Part shown: piece after piece, positions 51,184 through 61,036 of the stretch
How positions within the stretch are numbered: the stretch's first letter is position 1
Layout of the letters: each line of letters begins with the position of its first letter
Assembly (NCBI RefSeq): GCF_001644605.1
Contig: NZ_CP011388.1
Coordinates: 4,321,501-4,385,500 of the forward strand
Source of the DNA: Paenibacillus swuensis
Lineage (GTDB): Bacteria > Bacillota > Bacilli > Paenibacillales > DY6
DNA: 64,000 bases
Direction of reading: 5' to 3'
Position numbers and translations under genes: made by a program
Notes under the pieces: model-generated
The model's database searches: none
What the model was told of the DNA's origin: nothing
The model's input: only the letters and a program-made list of their open reading frames with translations

Positions 51184-52563
51184 ATGAACACAACAATGAA
51201 TGCAACACCCTCAGGCTCCAAACATCCTCCCGGTTTGTACCTGTTATTTTTTACGGAAATGTGGGAGAGGTTCAGTTTCTACGGCATGCGTGCTTTATTA
51301 ACACTATACCTGACTACGGCCTTAATCAGCGGAGGTCTTGGATTTAATGAAGCAACCGCTCTAAGCATTTACGGGTTTTATACCGGGGCTTCTTATTTTA
51401 CGCCGATGATCGGGGGGTATCTCTCTGACCGCTTCATCGGACAGCGCTTTGCTGTTACGCTAGGCGGTATTCTGATGGCGCTTGGGAATTTTGCCTTATT
51501 CGCCATGCATTCCCAGACGGGACTGTATCTCGGGCTGGCATTATTGATCGCGGGTAACGGGTTCTTTAAACCGAACATTTCGACCTTGGTAGGCGAATTG
51601 TATGGCGAGAAGGATGACCGCCGGGACTCCGCCTTTACAATTTTTTATATGGGAATCAACATTGGCGCCTTTTTGGCACCGTTAGTTTGTGGATTTTTGG
51701 CAGAAGATATGTTCAAGACAACGGTAGACGGCGTGGTTCATTTCGGCTTCAGATACGGCTTCTTGGCTGCATCGCTCGGGATGGTTATCGGACAAATTAT
51801 ATTCAATACGTTAGGTAATCGATATCTTGGGGATATAGGTAAGAAGAAGGTAAAAGCCGTAAACATTGCGGGCACTGAGAAATCCAGAGCGCCTCTTACA
51901 CCTGCAGAGAAGAAAAGAACAGCGGTTATTCTGATCATTACTTGTTTCGTCGTCTTCTTCTGGGCAGGATTTGAACAAGCCGGTTCTTCCTTGACTTTAT
52001 ATACGGATAAATTCGTGGATCGCGATCTCATGGGATGGACAGTGCCAACCTCTTGGTTCCAATCGGTTAACCCCCTGTTCATTATCTTGTTTGCTCCCCT
52101 CATCTCGTTGTTATGGGTTAAGCTTGGCCGCTCCCGCAAAGGGGATTTACCTATACCTACGAAGATGGCCTTGGGAATGATTATGCTGGGTTTAGGTTAC
52201 ATGGTTCTGCTCATGGCTGTTATGAAGACGGGAGGCAATGAACAGGAAATTACGTATAGAGCGAATATGCTGTTTATTGTGTTCACTTACTTCCTGCACA
52301 CGATGGGCGAATTATTCCTTTCCCCCGTCGGACTTTCCATGGTTAGTCGTCTGGCTCCGATTAAGATCGCTTCCTTGCTCATGGGTGTATGGTTCGCCAG
52401 CACAGGTGTAGCGAATATTCTTGGCGGTCAACTAGCGGCTGTCACCCAATCGCTAGGCTACTTTGATGTATTTCTAATCATTGGCGCGGCGGCAATCTTC
52501 ATGGGAATCGTGCTTCTGGCATTGTCCAAAAGACTTGTGTTGATGTCAGGCTGCAAGGTTTAA
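51184..52563 (+). CDS. POT family di-/tripeptide:H+ symporter
   Basis: A 459-aa, about 14-TM transporter. PTR2 signatures are present: EMWERFSFYGMRALLTLYL (ExxERFxYYG type), GGYLSDRFIGQR and the second signature FTIFYMGINIGAFLAPL. It imports peptides with protons, like DtpT. GGAGG lies upstream of the ATG; a terminator follows. No regulator adjacent. Confidence 0.93.
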   Translation: MNTTMNATPSGSKHPPGLYLLFFTEMWERFSFYGMRALLTLYLTTALISGGLGFNEATALSIYGFYTGASYFTPMIGGYLSDRFIGQRFAVTLGGILMALGNFALFAMHSQTGLYLGLALLIAGNGFFKPNISTLVGELYGEKDDRRDSAFTIFYMGINIGAFLAPLVCGFLAEDMFKTTVDGVVHFGFRYGFLAASLGMVIGQIIFNTLGNRYLGDIGKKKVKAVNIAGTEKSRAPLTPAEKKRTAVILIITCFVVFFWAGFEQAGSSLTLYTDKFVDRDLMGWTVPTSWFQSVNPLFIILFAPLISLLWVKLGRSRKGDLPIPTKMALGMIMLGLGYMVLLMAVMKTGGNEQEITYRANMLFIVFTYFLHTMGELFLSPVGLSMVSRLAPIKIASLLMGVWFASTGVANILGGQLAAVTQSLGYFDVFLIIGAAAIFMGIVLLALSKRLVLMSGCKV

Positions 52564-52582
52564 TATATGAGTAGTTAATACT

Positions 52583-52640
52583 AATGAAGAAACCTCGATT
52601 TCTTTCCCTTCCGGGGGAAGAAGTCGAGGTTTCTTTCATT
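52583..52640. terminator. Bidirectional terminator between the peptide transporter and DUF11 gene
   Basis: AAACCTCGA/TCGAGGTTT with an inner TTCTTTCCC/GGGGAAGAA stem; A-rich and T-rich ends. Confidence 0.88.
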
Positions 52641-52668
52641 CATTCGTTTGCTGCTTACATCCGCAATC

Positions 52669-55600
52669 CTATTCCTCGTCGTCCACAATCCGAACTTGCA
52701 CAGGATCCGATGTAACAGTCCGGTTTACACGGCGGCCGTCCGGCAACAAGAAATTCAATGATGCACTGGCTACATTCAGAGTTACCGGGTTGGCCGGTTC
52801 AAACGCGGCTCTTGCTTGGAAAGTTACGGTTTTTGAAGCTCTAGGTCCCAGGGAACCCACTTGAATTCCAGTTGCCGGATTCGCGGATGGACTTGCCACA
52901 CCGTCTACGACCACGCTCCCCGTTACAAAGATAAATCCTTCCGGCAGCAGATCCGTTACAACGATATTATCCAAGGAGAATACCGTCGGATTCGTTACAC
53001 TTACGGAGAACGTTACGACACCTCCCACACCGATTTCACGGACATTGGACGTCTTCGTCAATGTAGGCAGCGCGAGTATTGGGATCGTAACCGGATTGGT
53101 AAGTACGGATTGCTGCAACAAACTTCCATCGGCCAGAATGAAGTCAAATACCATGTTCCCTTGATTCGTAATGACTCCGGTAGGCGGGTAGGATACAACC
53201 TTGAATTTAAAGGTTACTCTTGAAGTTGCATTAGCCGGAATCGTTCCTAGCACAAGCCCCGTAAACAGGTTCGCACCCGGGACAGGAGTTCCGTTTAATG
53301 CAAAGCTGTTCTCTACAAATATCGTACCTTCAGGCAGAATATCAAACCAAGTGGAAACGGCATTTAAGTTACCCGCATTCACGATCTCGGTAGCATAATT
53401 TATCGTATCTCCTACAAAAGCAAAGGATTGTAACGCACTCTTCGTTGCGGTTAAGGAAGGAATAAAGACTTCTACCCCCACGACTGTAGACTCGGCAATT
53501 CGGACAGTTCCTGGAATAGGTACCGGATTCGGTCCGGGTCCCAGGGTGGCCTCCACAAATTGAACCCTTGCGATGTCGGTTTGGAAACTGTTTCCGGCGG
53601 GTACGGATTGAACCGTTCCGCGGAATGTAACAATGACCTGCCCCCCTGCGGGAATCGTTCCTACATTGACCCCTTCCAGAATGTTAGCCCCGGGGATCAA
53701 CAGACCGTCTACTGCCACACTGTTAGGAACGAACGCGATTCCCGGAGATGTTTCGTCGGTAACAATGGTGTTCAATGAAGGGAATGCCCCGGTGTTAATC
53801 ACAACAATGGTGAAGTTTACCTGAGTGCCTACGAAAGCGCCGATGCTTCCCGCCGTTTTCTGGATATTAATCGGGAATGAAGCATTCTGTACCCTTACAA
53901 TATTGGACAAAACGTTGCCTGATCCCGGGTTACCGCCCGGTGGCTGGAACGTAAATGAAGCATTCGACTGGTTCTCAAAAAACTGTGTGGGAGGCGCGCT
54001 TACTGCCGTAACATCGAAGGTAACAAAGATGAAATCATCCGGTTGTAACACGCCAATAGGTATCCCTGTCAAAGGGGAAGCCGCCGGAATCGGAACGCCC
54101 GATACGGTGACGGAGCCCGGCACGAAAGAGATAAACGGATTCAGCGGATCCGATACTGTAACATCCAGCGCAATGTCACCTGTATTTTGTGCCCTTACGG
54201 AATAGGTATAGGTCTGACCGATACTCACTACTGTTGTTCCGGTGCCTTTCAAAAGTTGGAGAGCAGGTGTGAACACCGGGATCTCCACCAAGTTGGATAC
54301 GGACACCCCTGTAAATGTACCTGATGTGAATGTAACGGTTCCGCGGTTGCTCAAGATTGGAGGTTGCGGCACAGTAGTGACGGTGACCTGAAAGGTAACG
54401 GGAACGGTCACGCCTCCGGCAATCGTACCCAGCTGAATTCCCGTACTCGGATCGGCTGTCGGCGCCGGCAAACCATTAACAGTCACTGTACCGGCAATGA
54501 AAGTGCTGCCGAACGGAACGGCATCCGATAACACCGTACTATTTACCGGGGTAGGATTGTTATTTACTACATTTAAGGTGTAAGTAACAGTATCCCCTAC
54601 GAAGGTTCCCGCTGTACTGGCTGACTTGGTAACGGTAACATCCGGTGCTGAGACCGGAATGATTACTTCATTGGATGTTGCATTACCTTGCAAAGTACGG
54701 TTATCCGGCAGCGTGAACGTAAACGCGGTAACGGATGTATTTCTTACCACTCCTGAAGCTGGAAGAGAAGTAATCACCACTCTGAAGACAACCGTGACTT
54801 GACCGCCGGGAGCAATGGTCCCGACATTCACACCCGCTGTAATATTGTCGGCTGGACGTGGTGTTCCGTTCACCGTGACACTCCCCGGCACGAAGGATAC
54901 ATCGGTGGATAAAGGGTCGGTAACGGTATTGGATGTACTGATATTACCTGTATTCCTTACGATTAACGTGTAAGTGACCGTGTCACCGACTAAAGCGTTC
55001 GTACGATCCGCGCTTTTCTCAATCGTAACAATGGGATGAAATGCAGGGATTGTAATAATGTTTGACGGGACAAAGGTGGAGATGGGTTTCGAATCCGGTG
55101 TCGGCTGGAACGTGAAGGATACAAGGCTCTGGTTCTGAATTTCGGACGGTACCGGAAAGGAGATGAGTCTTACCCTGAAACTTACGGTTACGGTTCCGCC
55201 CGGCGGAATCGTACCTAACGTAACCCCTAAAGTCGGGTCAGCCAAAGGTTGCGGCGTCCCGTTTACAACTACGCTTTGGGGGACGAAAACGGTGTTCTCC
55301 TCGATATTATCAAAAAGTTCCACGGCCGTGGCATTAACAGCCCCCGTATTTTCCACTAAGACCGTGTAGGTAAATACATCGTCTACGACCAAGCTGGTCG
55401 CATTGGTACTTTTCGTAACGCGAAGAAGAGGCACGGCAATATCGATTTGTAAACCTATGGCATTGACGAGGTAACCGTCACCGTTTGTAATCAAGCCGAA
55501 TTGGGCGGATGTCTGGCCGTTAAGCAGCGTTGCTGAAATGTCTACATTGGTAATATCCCAACCTTGCCTTCCCCCTACAATATTCGAACCCGGCTGACCA

Positions 55601-56478
55601 TTCGTTTGATTACGCGTGCCAAAAGTGCCCGTTGTATCCAAAGCGCCGCTGTCGTTATTAATTTGGGAAGCAAAAAAGTTGTTAGCGAAATTGTTGGGTC
55701 CTGATAGTACAGACAAACTGTTAATATTCGGGCCGAATTGGGCGCGATCCCCCGTCTTATTCGCGTCTCCTTCTTGGGCGCTTACCGCTGCCCTGCCATT
55801 CAATGGACCTTGAAACGGTGTAGCAAACCCGTTAATTAAAGTGTTTACAGGACCTTGTGTGGCTCGGATCACATTGATTCCAACCCGTAAAGAAAGGTTT
55901 CGCAAGGGGGATGCCGGGTTTCTGTAATAAACAGCGAGCGTCCATCCGGCGTTATTCGATGTCGGTTCCGGTATAATGATGGTTCCCACAATTCTGCCGG
56001 CCGCGTAAGTTCCTGCTCCTCCCGCCGCTACAAGGGATGTAACATTTGCGGAGCGCACGAAAACTGCTGTCGGATTATTCTGGAGGCTACCGGACAGAAA
56101 TCCTTCCATTGCGGTATCGGGGTCCGGATTTACGCTGATCAAACCCGCCGGGGTGGTAAAGTTTACAGGATCGTTGATAAACGCGCTGAAATCCACCCCG
56201 CCGTTCAGATAGGTACCGCCCCATATCAATTCTGCATAAAGGATCGTGCTGCCCTGCGGTAATACAAGCTGGGCTGCCGAATTGTTCTGCCGGAAATCAC
56301 CAACCGTTCCCGGCGGATACGTACCGAACTGTTGAGTTGTGTCTGTGGTAATAAAAGCTCCGATTGCGTCTTCAACCCCGGGTACGCCTACTATATTGGA
56401 ACGGCTCAGGCCAAGCGTATTCCCCGTAAAGGTAAGCCCTCCATTCTCATTCAGGAAAAAACGGTTTACAAATGCCAT
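52669..56478 (-). CDS. Large DUF11-repeat surface protein
   Basis: A 1269-aa protein. The N-terminal about 345 residues (SSIVGVPGVEDAIGAFI, LIWGGTYLNGG, QGWDITNVDIS) form a non-repetitive adhesin-like domain. Seven DUF11-type repeats of about 130 aa follow, each with a KS/KT start, GDTVTYT, the TVFVPGSVTVNGTP block and GTIPPGGTVTVSF. No signal peptide or LPXTG is visible, which suggests release in the mother cell onto the spore surface or an unusual export. A CATAAGTTA (56513-56521) lies 35 bp upstream and resembles a sporulation -10. GGGAG lies 8 nt before the ATG. Confidence 0.85.
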   Translation of the reverse strand: MAFVNRFFLNENGGLTFTGNTLGLSRSNIVGVPGVEDAIGAFITTDTTQQFGTYPPGTVGDFRQNNSAAQLVLPQGSTILYAELIWGGTYLNGGVDFSAFINDPVNFTTPAGLISVNPDPDTAMEGFLSGSLQNNPTAVFVRSANVTSLVAAGGAGTYAAGRIVGTIIIPEPTSNNAGWTLAVYYRNPASPLRNLSLRVGINVIRATQGPVNTLINGFATPFQGPLNGRAAVSAQEGDANKTGDRAQFGPNINSLSVLSGPNNFANNFFASQINNDSGALDTTGTFGTRNQTNGQPGSNIVGGRQGWDITNVDISATLLNGQTSAQFGLITNGDGYLVNAIGLQIDIAVPLLRVTKSTNATSLVVDDVFTYTVLVENTGAVNATAVELFDNIEENTVFVPQSVVVNGTPQPLADPTLGVTLGTIPPGGTVTVSFRVRLISFPVPSEIQNQSLVSFTFQPTPDSKPISTFVPSNIITIPAFHPIVTIEKSADRTNALVGDTVTYTLIVRNTGNISTSNTVTDPLSTDVSFVPGSVTVNGTPRPADNITAGVNVGTIAPGGQVTVVFRVVITSLPASGVVRNTSVTAFTFTLPDNRTLQGNATSNEVIIPVSAPDVTVTKSASTAGTFVGDTVTYTLNVVNNNPTPVNSTVLSDAVPFGSTFIAGTVTVNGLPAPTADPSTGIQLGTIAGGVTVPVTFQVTVTTVPQPPILSNRGTVTFTSGTFTGVSVSNLVEIPVFTPALQLLKGTGTTVVSIGQTYTYSVRAQNTGDIALDVTVSDPLNPFISFVPGSVTVSGVPIPAASPLTGIPIGVLQPDDFIFVTFDVTAVSAPPTQFFENQSNASFTFQPPGGNPGSGNVLSNIVRVQNASFPINIQKTAGSIGAFVGTQVNFTIVVINTGAFPSLNTIVTDETSPGIAFVPNSVAVDGLLIPGANILEGVNVGTIPAGGQVIVTFRGTVQSVPAGNSFQTDIARVQFVEATLGPGPNPVPIPGTVRIAESTVVGVEVFIPSLTATKSALQSFAFVGDTINYATEIVNAGNLNAVSTWFDILPEGTIFVENSFALNGTPVPGANLFTGLVLGTIPANATSRVTFKFKVVSYPPTGVITNQGNMVFDFILADGSLLQQSVLTNPVTIPILALPTLTKTSNVREIGVGGVVTFSVSVTNPTVFSLDNIVVTDLLPEGFIFVTGSVVVDGVASPSANPATGIQVGSLGPRASKTVTFQARAAFEPANPVTLNVASASLNFLLPDGRRVNRTVTSDPVQVRIVDDEE

Positions 56479-56640
56479 TGACTTCTCTCCCATCTTTCAC
56501 TTCAAATGTTATTAACTTATGCCGGGAGAGTGCAGGGTAGAAGTCCGTTTTCAAGTTATATTCTGTATTGTGATGCTCGCCAGACAAGACAAGCGCTTAT
56601 AAAGTTTGGTATGCTGATACATATCGTAAAGGCTGAAAGG

Positions 56641-57615
56641 ATGGATGATCCCCAGATGACAGTACGCACTTTAATTGCTTTACATGGCTTTACACCGCAA
56701 CAAGAAGATCAAATTCGCAATGCGGCCCCAGGCTGGAAGACGCTGTTCGGTCGTCCGAAAGACTTTTCGGCAGATCAATTGGCGGAGGCGGAAGTATTAT
56801 GCGGCTGGCATGCTTCCTTCCGGGAGATCCTCTTGGAACAGCCATCCAAGCTGCGATGGGTTCAGCTTTACTCGTCCGGCGCGGATTATATGCCGTTTGA
56901 TCTGCTCCAAGAGCGCGGCATCGTGCTTACCGATGCCATGCAAGTGCATCCCGTTCCCGTAGCGGAGACCGTGATGGCGATGCTGCTGGCGTTCTCGAGG
57001 AAGCTGCACTTCGCGGTACGCAGCCAATCGGCCGCCGCGTGGGAAGTGCAGAACGACTTCACCGAGCTGCGCGGAAAGACCCTGGGCGTCGTGGGTGCGG
57101 GCGCGATCGGCACTGAAGTTGCCCGGCTTGCCGGGGCATTCGGGATGCGCACCTTGGGCGTCCGCCGCTCCGGCGCCCCGGTCCCGCATTTCGACGCCGT
57201 CGTCCCGTTGGCGCAGCTCGATGAAGTGCTGGCGGACAGCGACGTTGTCGTGAACGTGCTGCCGCTGACGGCGGAGACGACCGGGCTGTACGATCAGGCC
57301 CGGTTCGCCGCCATGAAGCCCACGTCATGGTTCATTAACGTGGGCAGAGGAAAGAGCGTCCACACGGAGTCGCTGGTGGACGCTTTGCGCACAGGCGGTA
57401 TCGCAGCCGCCGGCTTGGATGTGTTTGAGCAGGAGCCGCTGCCCGCGGATCATCCGCTATGGTCGATGCCGAATGTCATCATGACCCCGCACATAGCCGG
57501 CAACAGCGATCAGCTGAAAGAACGGGTAACCGAGCTGTTTACCGCTAATTTACTCGGGTTTATAGAGTCAGGTCGTCCCGCCCATAATGTAATAGATTAT
57601 CGTTTGCGTTACTAG
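56641..57615 (+). CDS. D-2-hydroxyacid dehydrogenase
   Basis: A 324-aa NAD(P)-dependent enzyme. The nucleotide motif is GVVGAGAIGTEVARLAGAFG, catalytic Arg in FINVGRGKSV, Glu in DVFEQEPLP and His in MTPHIAGN. It probably reduces 2-keto acids or glyoxylate; substrate not readable. The frame opens at 56506, but ATG 56641 has AAAGG at 8 nt; ATG 56656 is another choice. The central part is strongly GC-rich. It ends 2 bp from the convergent gene with no terminator between. Confidence 0.88.
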   Translation: MDDPQMTVRTLIALHGFTPQQEDQIRNAAPGWKTLFGRPKDFSADQLAEAEVLCGWHASFREILLEQPSKLRWVQLYSSGADYMPFDLLQERGIVLTDAMQVHPVPVAETVMAMLLAFSRKLHFAVRSQSAAAWEVQNDFTELRGKTLGVVGAGAIGTEVARLAGAFGMRTLGVRRSGAPVPHFDAVVPLAQLDEVLADSDVVVNVLPLTAETTGLYDQARFAAMKPTSWFINVGRGKSVHTESLVDALRTGGIAAAGLDVFEQEPLPADHPLWSMPNVIMTPHIAGNSDQLKERVTELFTANLLGFIESGRPAHNVIDYRLRY

Positions 57616-57617
57616 AC

Positions 57618-57875
57618 TTAGAGGTAATCGGCAAAAGTGATGAAGACTCCTGCAATAAACACGCCTACATAGATGATGATTCCCCAACGAATCCATTTAC
57701 GCATCGGAGAAGGGTAATCTTGCAGCTGTTTAGGTACTTGGTGACCGTTAATGGAATCCGCGTGTTGAAGGACATCGTTGAAGCCTTCGCGGTTTAGCAG
57801 TTCGGATTCTTTCGTCGAAACGGTTTGGTGCAGCTTCTGGTCCCGGAACGGATTATATGGTTGTTTGTCGTTCAT
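57618..57875 (-). CDS. Small membrane-anchored protein
   Basis: An 85-aa protein: about 58 polar residues, then one TM helix (about 63-83, WGIIIYVGVFIAGVFITF). GAGAGG lies 10 nt before the ATG. Tail-anchored topology; function unknown. Confidence 0.65.
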   Translation of the reverse strand: MNDKQPYNPFRDQKLHQTVSTKESELLNREGFNDVLQHADSINGHQVPKQLQDYPSPMRKWIRWGIIIYVGVFIAGVFITFADYL

Positions 57876-57947
57876 CTTTCATCAACCTCTCATGTTGAAT
57901 TGTTAGTCCCTGCTTCTTCCAAAAATGTGTAATTCAATTATATCCCA

Positions 57948-57993
57948 AAAAGAGTATACCCGCACGTGATCACACGTAAAGGTATACTCTTTA
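57948..57993 (-). terminator. Terminator of the 886-aa protein gene
   Basis: AAAGAGTATACC/GGTATACTCTTT 12-bp perfect stem with an inner CACGTG/CACGT element; the minus strand continues TTTTGGG. Confidence 0.8.
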
Positions 57994-58025
57994 TTGGTTA
58001 TCGTCCCGTCACATTTACACTAAAC

Positions 58026-60686
58026 TTACCTGACCAAAGCCTCCGCACGCGCTTCTTCCTCAGGCTGCTGTTGCGTGGTGCTTTGCGTTGTTAGCATCCG
58101 GTATAACTCGGCAGCCGCGGTGTCTTTGTTATCCAGAATCTCCAAGGCCAGCTTTTTCATCTTAATTTCCATTTCCAACAGGTCATTCCTTAACTCTTTC
58201 TCCCGGACAGACTCCGCTTGTAAGTTTCTGGAATAATCATCCAAAGCTTCCCCTTGACCCAACAGCGCCTCAACGACAATCCCTTCCGTTCGCAGCACAT
58301 TGCGGTTTGCCGCCAGAATGATGCCCGGAACTTCAATGGCAGTGCCTGACGCCTCATCCACATATTCGGTTACATAGTCTTTCTTCACACGCAGATAATG
58401 GGATAATGGAATGTCCTGGCCGTTCCGGTCCTTGAAAGGCTCTTCCTCAACAAAAGCGTGGTGGCGGTCCTGATAATCAAACACATTCAACAATTGGTAC
58501 AAAATCGCGTTCCGCACCTCTACCCGCTTCTCCGGGATGATTGTATCCTTGATTAGCGCATCCAACTGCGGTAGGGTAACTTCACGATATTTATTTTCCC
58601 CCACTACAAACGTTTCAAAGAAGCCGATCCGCACATCCACCAGATGCAGAAATGTAAGAAACTCCTGATTCATCTGCCGAAATACGAAGTTTAACGTGCG
58701 TGAAACGTTAATGTTCTCAATTTCGCGAACGATAGAGCTTTCTTCCGAGGTTGTATTCTTCTCTTCATATGTCGTGTTAATCTGAACATCCCTGCGTGCC
58801 GAAGCTTTGGACACATGCTTCTGGGTGTTGTTCACCACGTTCTTCGCAAATTGCTCCCGGGCGGAATTCGTGCCTCCGCTCGTGCTTGCGCTTAAAGATG
58901 CGCTGCCCCAGCCCCAAGAAACGCCTGCGGTCGCTTCAAGCTTATAATCGTTGCTTTCACTATAGTTTTTCTTGTCGGATTGCTCTTTGGCAATGGAGTT
59001 TTCGAATTCAATCGAGATATCATCCGTAACCGAATCCAGGATGGTGGAAGCGCTTTTCATCGTTGTCTCATTTTGCGAATAGGATTTGATGCTGATTTTA
59101 CTTTTTTCGCCAGGCAACAGGGAGAAGGTTTTTATCGTCCGGCCTGCGCCATAATTGGCCAAATACGAAGTTAACCTGTAGGATTCCACCAGAATGATTC
59201 GCTTTAAGCGCGAGTTCACTTCCGGGATGATGCTTACATTAACTTCGATCGTTTTCTCATTGAAATTCCCTGCTTTATCGTAAGCTTTGGCTGTAATGAA
59301 TACCTTCTCGGTAGCGTTAAAGCTTAAGGTCGCTTTCCATTTGGACCAGTCCCCTGTCGCATTCTCGGAAGCACGAATCGGCACCGGATTACCTGAAGTT
59401 GTAATTTCCACGCGTTCAATACCGCTGGCGTCCGTTGCCGTACCCAGAATCTCAACCATGGCGCCTTGGGATTGCGTTCCCGCAATTTGGACCGCGTTAA
59501 CCGGAGAGGTGATGCCGATGGCCGGAATCGTGGTATCAATCAGCAGCGTCTTACTGGCCGTGCCTTTATTGCCCGCAGCGTCATAAGCGTTAACGACAAG
59601 TGAGTTACTGCCTTGTGGAATCGTGATCGTCTTCTTCCAATTCTGGAAGTTATTCGTTGACTCCGCCTGAACCGGTGTGCCATTGTTCACAATCAGCTCT
59701 ACTTTACTGATCCCCCGATCATCGCTTGCCGTACCCTCAATCGTTACATTCGCTGAAACCGCGCCGTCTTTGGAAGCGATGGAGCTGGAAGCGGGTGAGG
59801 TGATGTTTACCGTTGGTATGGTTACATCCGGTGCTTGAGCCAGTTGCACAGTTACAACAATTTGGCGTGCTGCGCTGTTCTTGCCATTCGTGTGCATAGC
59901 TTTCACGTATATGTTGGTTTGACCCGGATTAGCAAGCACAACCCCGCTTAATACCCAGTCCCCGTTTGCGGACAGCGAGGCTGTCTTCGCCGCACTCGTC
60001 CCAATGGTGACAGAGACATATTTAATCGATCCTAAACCGCTGTCCACGAAGGCCGTACCGCGTATATCAACTACGGCTCCGGTATGAATACCCTGAATTA
60101 CAGCATTGGCTGCAGGTGAAGAAATACTGACAGATACGCTAATCGGATCTTCTTCCGGAAACGGATCCTCCGTATCCCTTGGAGGCAGCATCTGCGCCAT
60201 ACCGCCATCATTAGATCCGTTTGGCTCTTGCGGCGCACGGAAAATCGGCAGATGTTCTTCAGCAGGTCCTGACGTGAATACGGGCTCGGTTTGCGTGTCT
60301 CTCGCTATGAAATTGTGAGCAAGCGCGCCTGTCATGGTTCGCACGATGTTCAGCTTTTCGCCGGTTTCCTCTTTGCGCAGCACCTCTTCAGCCGTTAAGT
60401 TGGCTAACCCCGTAGTCAGTCGCTCACCGGATTCCTGTGCGAATCTCAGTGTCTCCACCGCGCTTGGCAAAATTTCTGTACTAGGGGATTGGGCTCCATT
60501 CGATATCCCATTTACAGTCACTTCCTGTTTCTTCTGCAAAAAATATCCGTCAGGCAGTTGCAAATCGATGAAATTCCGCCCGCTATAGGTAGTGGGTTCC
60601 GGGACATTGTAAGAAATAACCGGGGCGGTTCCCCCTTGTTGCATCTTGATCATAGGTTCTTGATTTTGGTTGGCGCGCCTTGACAT
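58026..60686 (-). CDS. Large protein with three Ig-like domains and a unique C-terminal region
   Basis: An 886-aa protein without signal peptide or TM segment. Residues 1-185 are polar and Pro-rich. Three bacterial Ig-like modules follow at about 187-290, 292-388 and 389-488 (VNITSPASSS, GTASDDRGISKVELIVN, AYDAAGNKGTA and equivalents). Residues 490-886 are unlike any family I recognise: a Ser/Thr/Lys-rich stretch with WGWGSASLSAS, ARRDVQINTTYEEK, LNFVFRQMNQEF and a helical tail ending in a Gln/Glu-rich segment. It could be a spore-surface, injection-structure or phage-like component; none is shown. The start ATG 60686 has GAAGGAG at 11 nt. Confidence 0.75.
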   Translation of the reverse strand: MSRRANQNQEPMIKMQQGGTAPVISYNVPEPTTYSGRNFIDLQLPDGYFLQKKQEVTVNGISNGAQSPSTEILPSAVETLRFAQESGERLTTGLANLTAEEVLRKEETGEKLNIVRTMTGALAHNFIARDTQTEPVFTSGPAEEHLPIFRAPQEPNGSNDGGMAQMLPPRDTEDPFPEEDPISVSVSISSPAANAVIQGIHTGAVVDIRGTAFVDSGLGSIKYVSVTIGTSAAKTASLSANGDWVLSGVVLANPGQTNIYVKAMHTNGKNSAARQIVVTVQLAQAPDVTIPTVNITSPASSSIASKDGAVSANVTIEGTASDDRGISKVELIVNNGTPVQAESTNNFQNWKKTITIPQGSNSLVVNAYDAAGNKGTASKTLLIDTTIPAIGITSPVNAVQIAGTQSQGAMVEILGTATDASGIERVEITTSGNPVPIRASENATGDWSKWKATLSFNATEKVFITAKAYDKAGNFNEKTIEVNVSIIPEVNSRLKRIILVESYRLTSYLANYGAGRTIKTFSLLPGEKSKISIKSYSQNETTMKSASTILDSVTDDISIEFENSIAKEQSDKKNYSESNDYKLEATAGVSWGWGSASLSASTSGGTNSAREQFAKNVVNNTQKHVSKASARRDVQINTTYEEKNTTSEESSIVREIENINVSRTLNFVFRQMNQEFLTFLHLVDVRIGFFETFVVGENKYREVTLPQLDALIKDTIIPEKRVEVRNAILYQLLNVFDYQDRHHAFVEEEPFKDRNGQDIPLSHYLRVKKDYVTEYVDEASGTAIEVPGIILAANRNVLRTEGIVVEALLGQGEALDDYSRNLQAESVREKELRNDLLEMEIKMKKLALEILDNKDTAAAELYRMLTTQSTTQQQPEEEARAEALVR

Positions 60687-60695
60687 TACTGACAC

Positions 60696-61002
60696 TTCTC
60701 CTTCACTTTTTTGAATTGGCCTGTGCCGTTCGCATCATGCTGACGAAAGTTATTTTTCCATATTTTGCATAGGCATGCCAGTGACAGGGGACCTTGATTT
60801 TGAAGAAAAATAATAACGCGGTTCCGTGACTTCCCGCTTACATCTACGTGTCGAATTATGGCATTTTCGCTTAAAATGTAGCCATAAAGAACTGTATTTA
60901 CGACATTCCCATAAGTAACCAATGTCATCTCAAATGTAATATGACAACTCGGATGACGAAGGATGACAATGTCATTGGTAGACCGAATCGTGTAATAGCC
61001 CT
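60696..61002. other. Gene-free upstream region of the 886-aa protein gene
   Basis: About 300 bp of AT-rich DNA. CATATTACA on the minus strand (near 60940) is one base from a sigma-K type -10 but has no good -35. No convincing gene, repeat or RNA was seen. Confidence 0.5.
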
Positions 61003-61036
61003 TAAAAAAAAGGCCAACCGTAAAGACCGGCTGACC
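61003..61036 (-). terminator. Terminator of the PNPOx-like gene
   Basis: GGTCAGCCG/CGGTTGGCC 9-bp stem (two G-U) with a seven-base loop, then eight T on the minus strand; its first base touches the stop codon. Confidence 0.85.

Noticed and set aside
60686-60928. Minus-strand open frame of 80 codons upstream of the 886-aa gene
   Set aside because: No RBS, low-complexity end, overlaps the RBS and start of the real gene.
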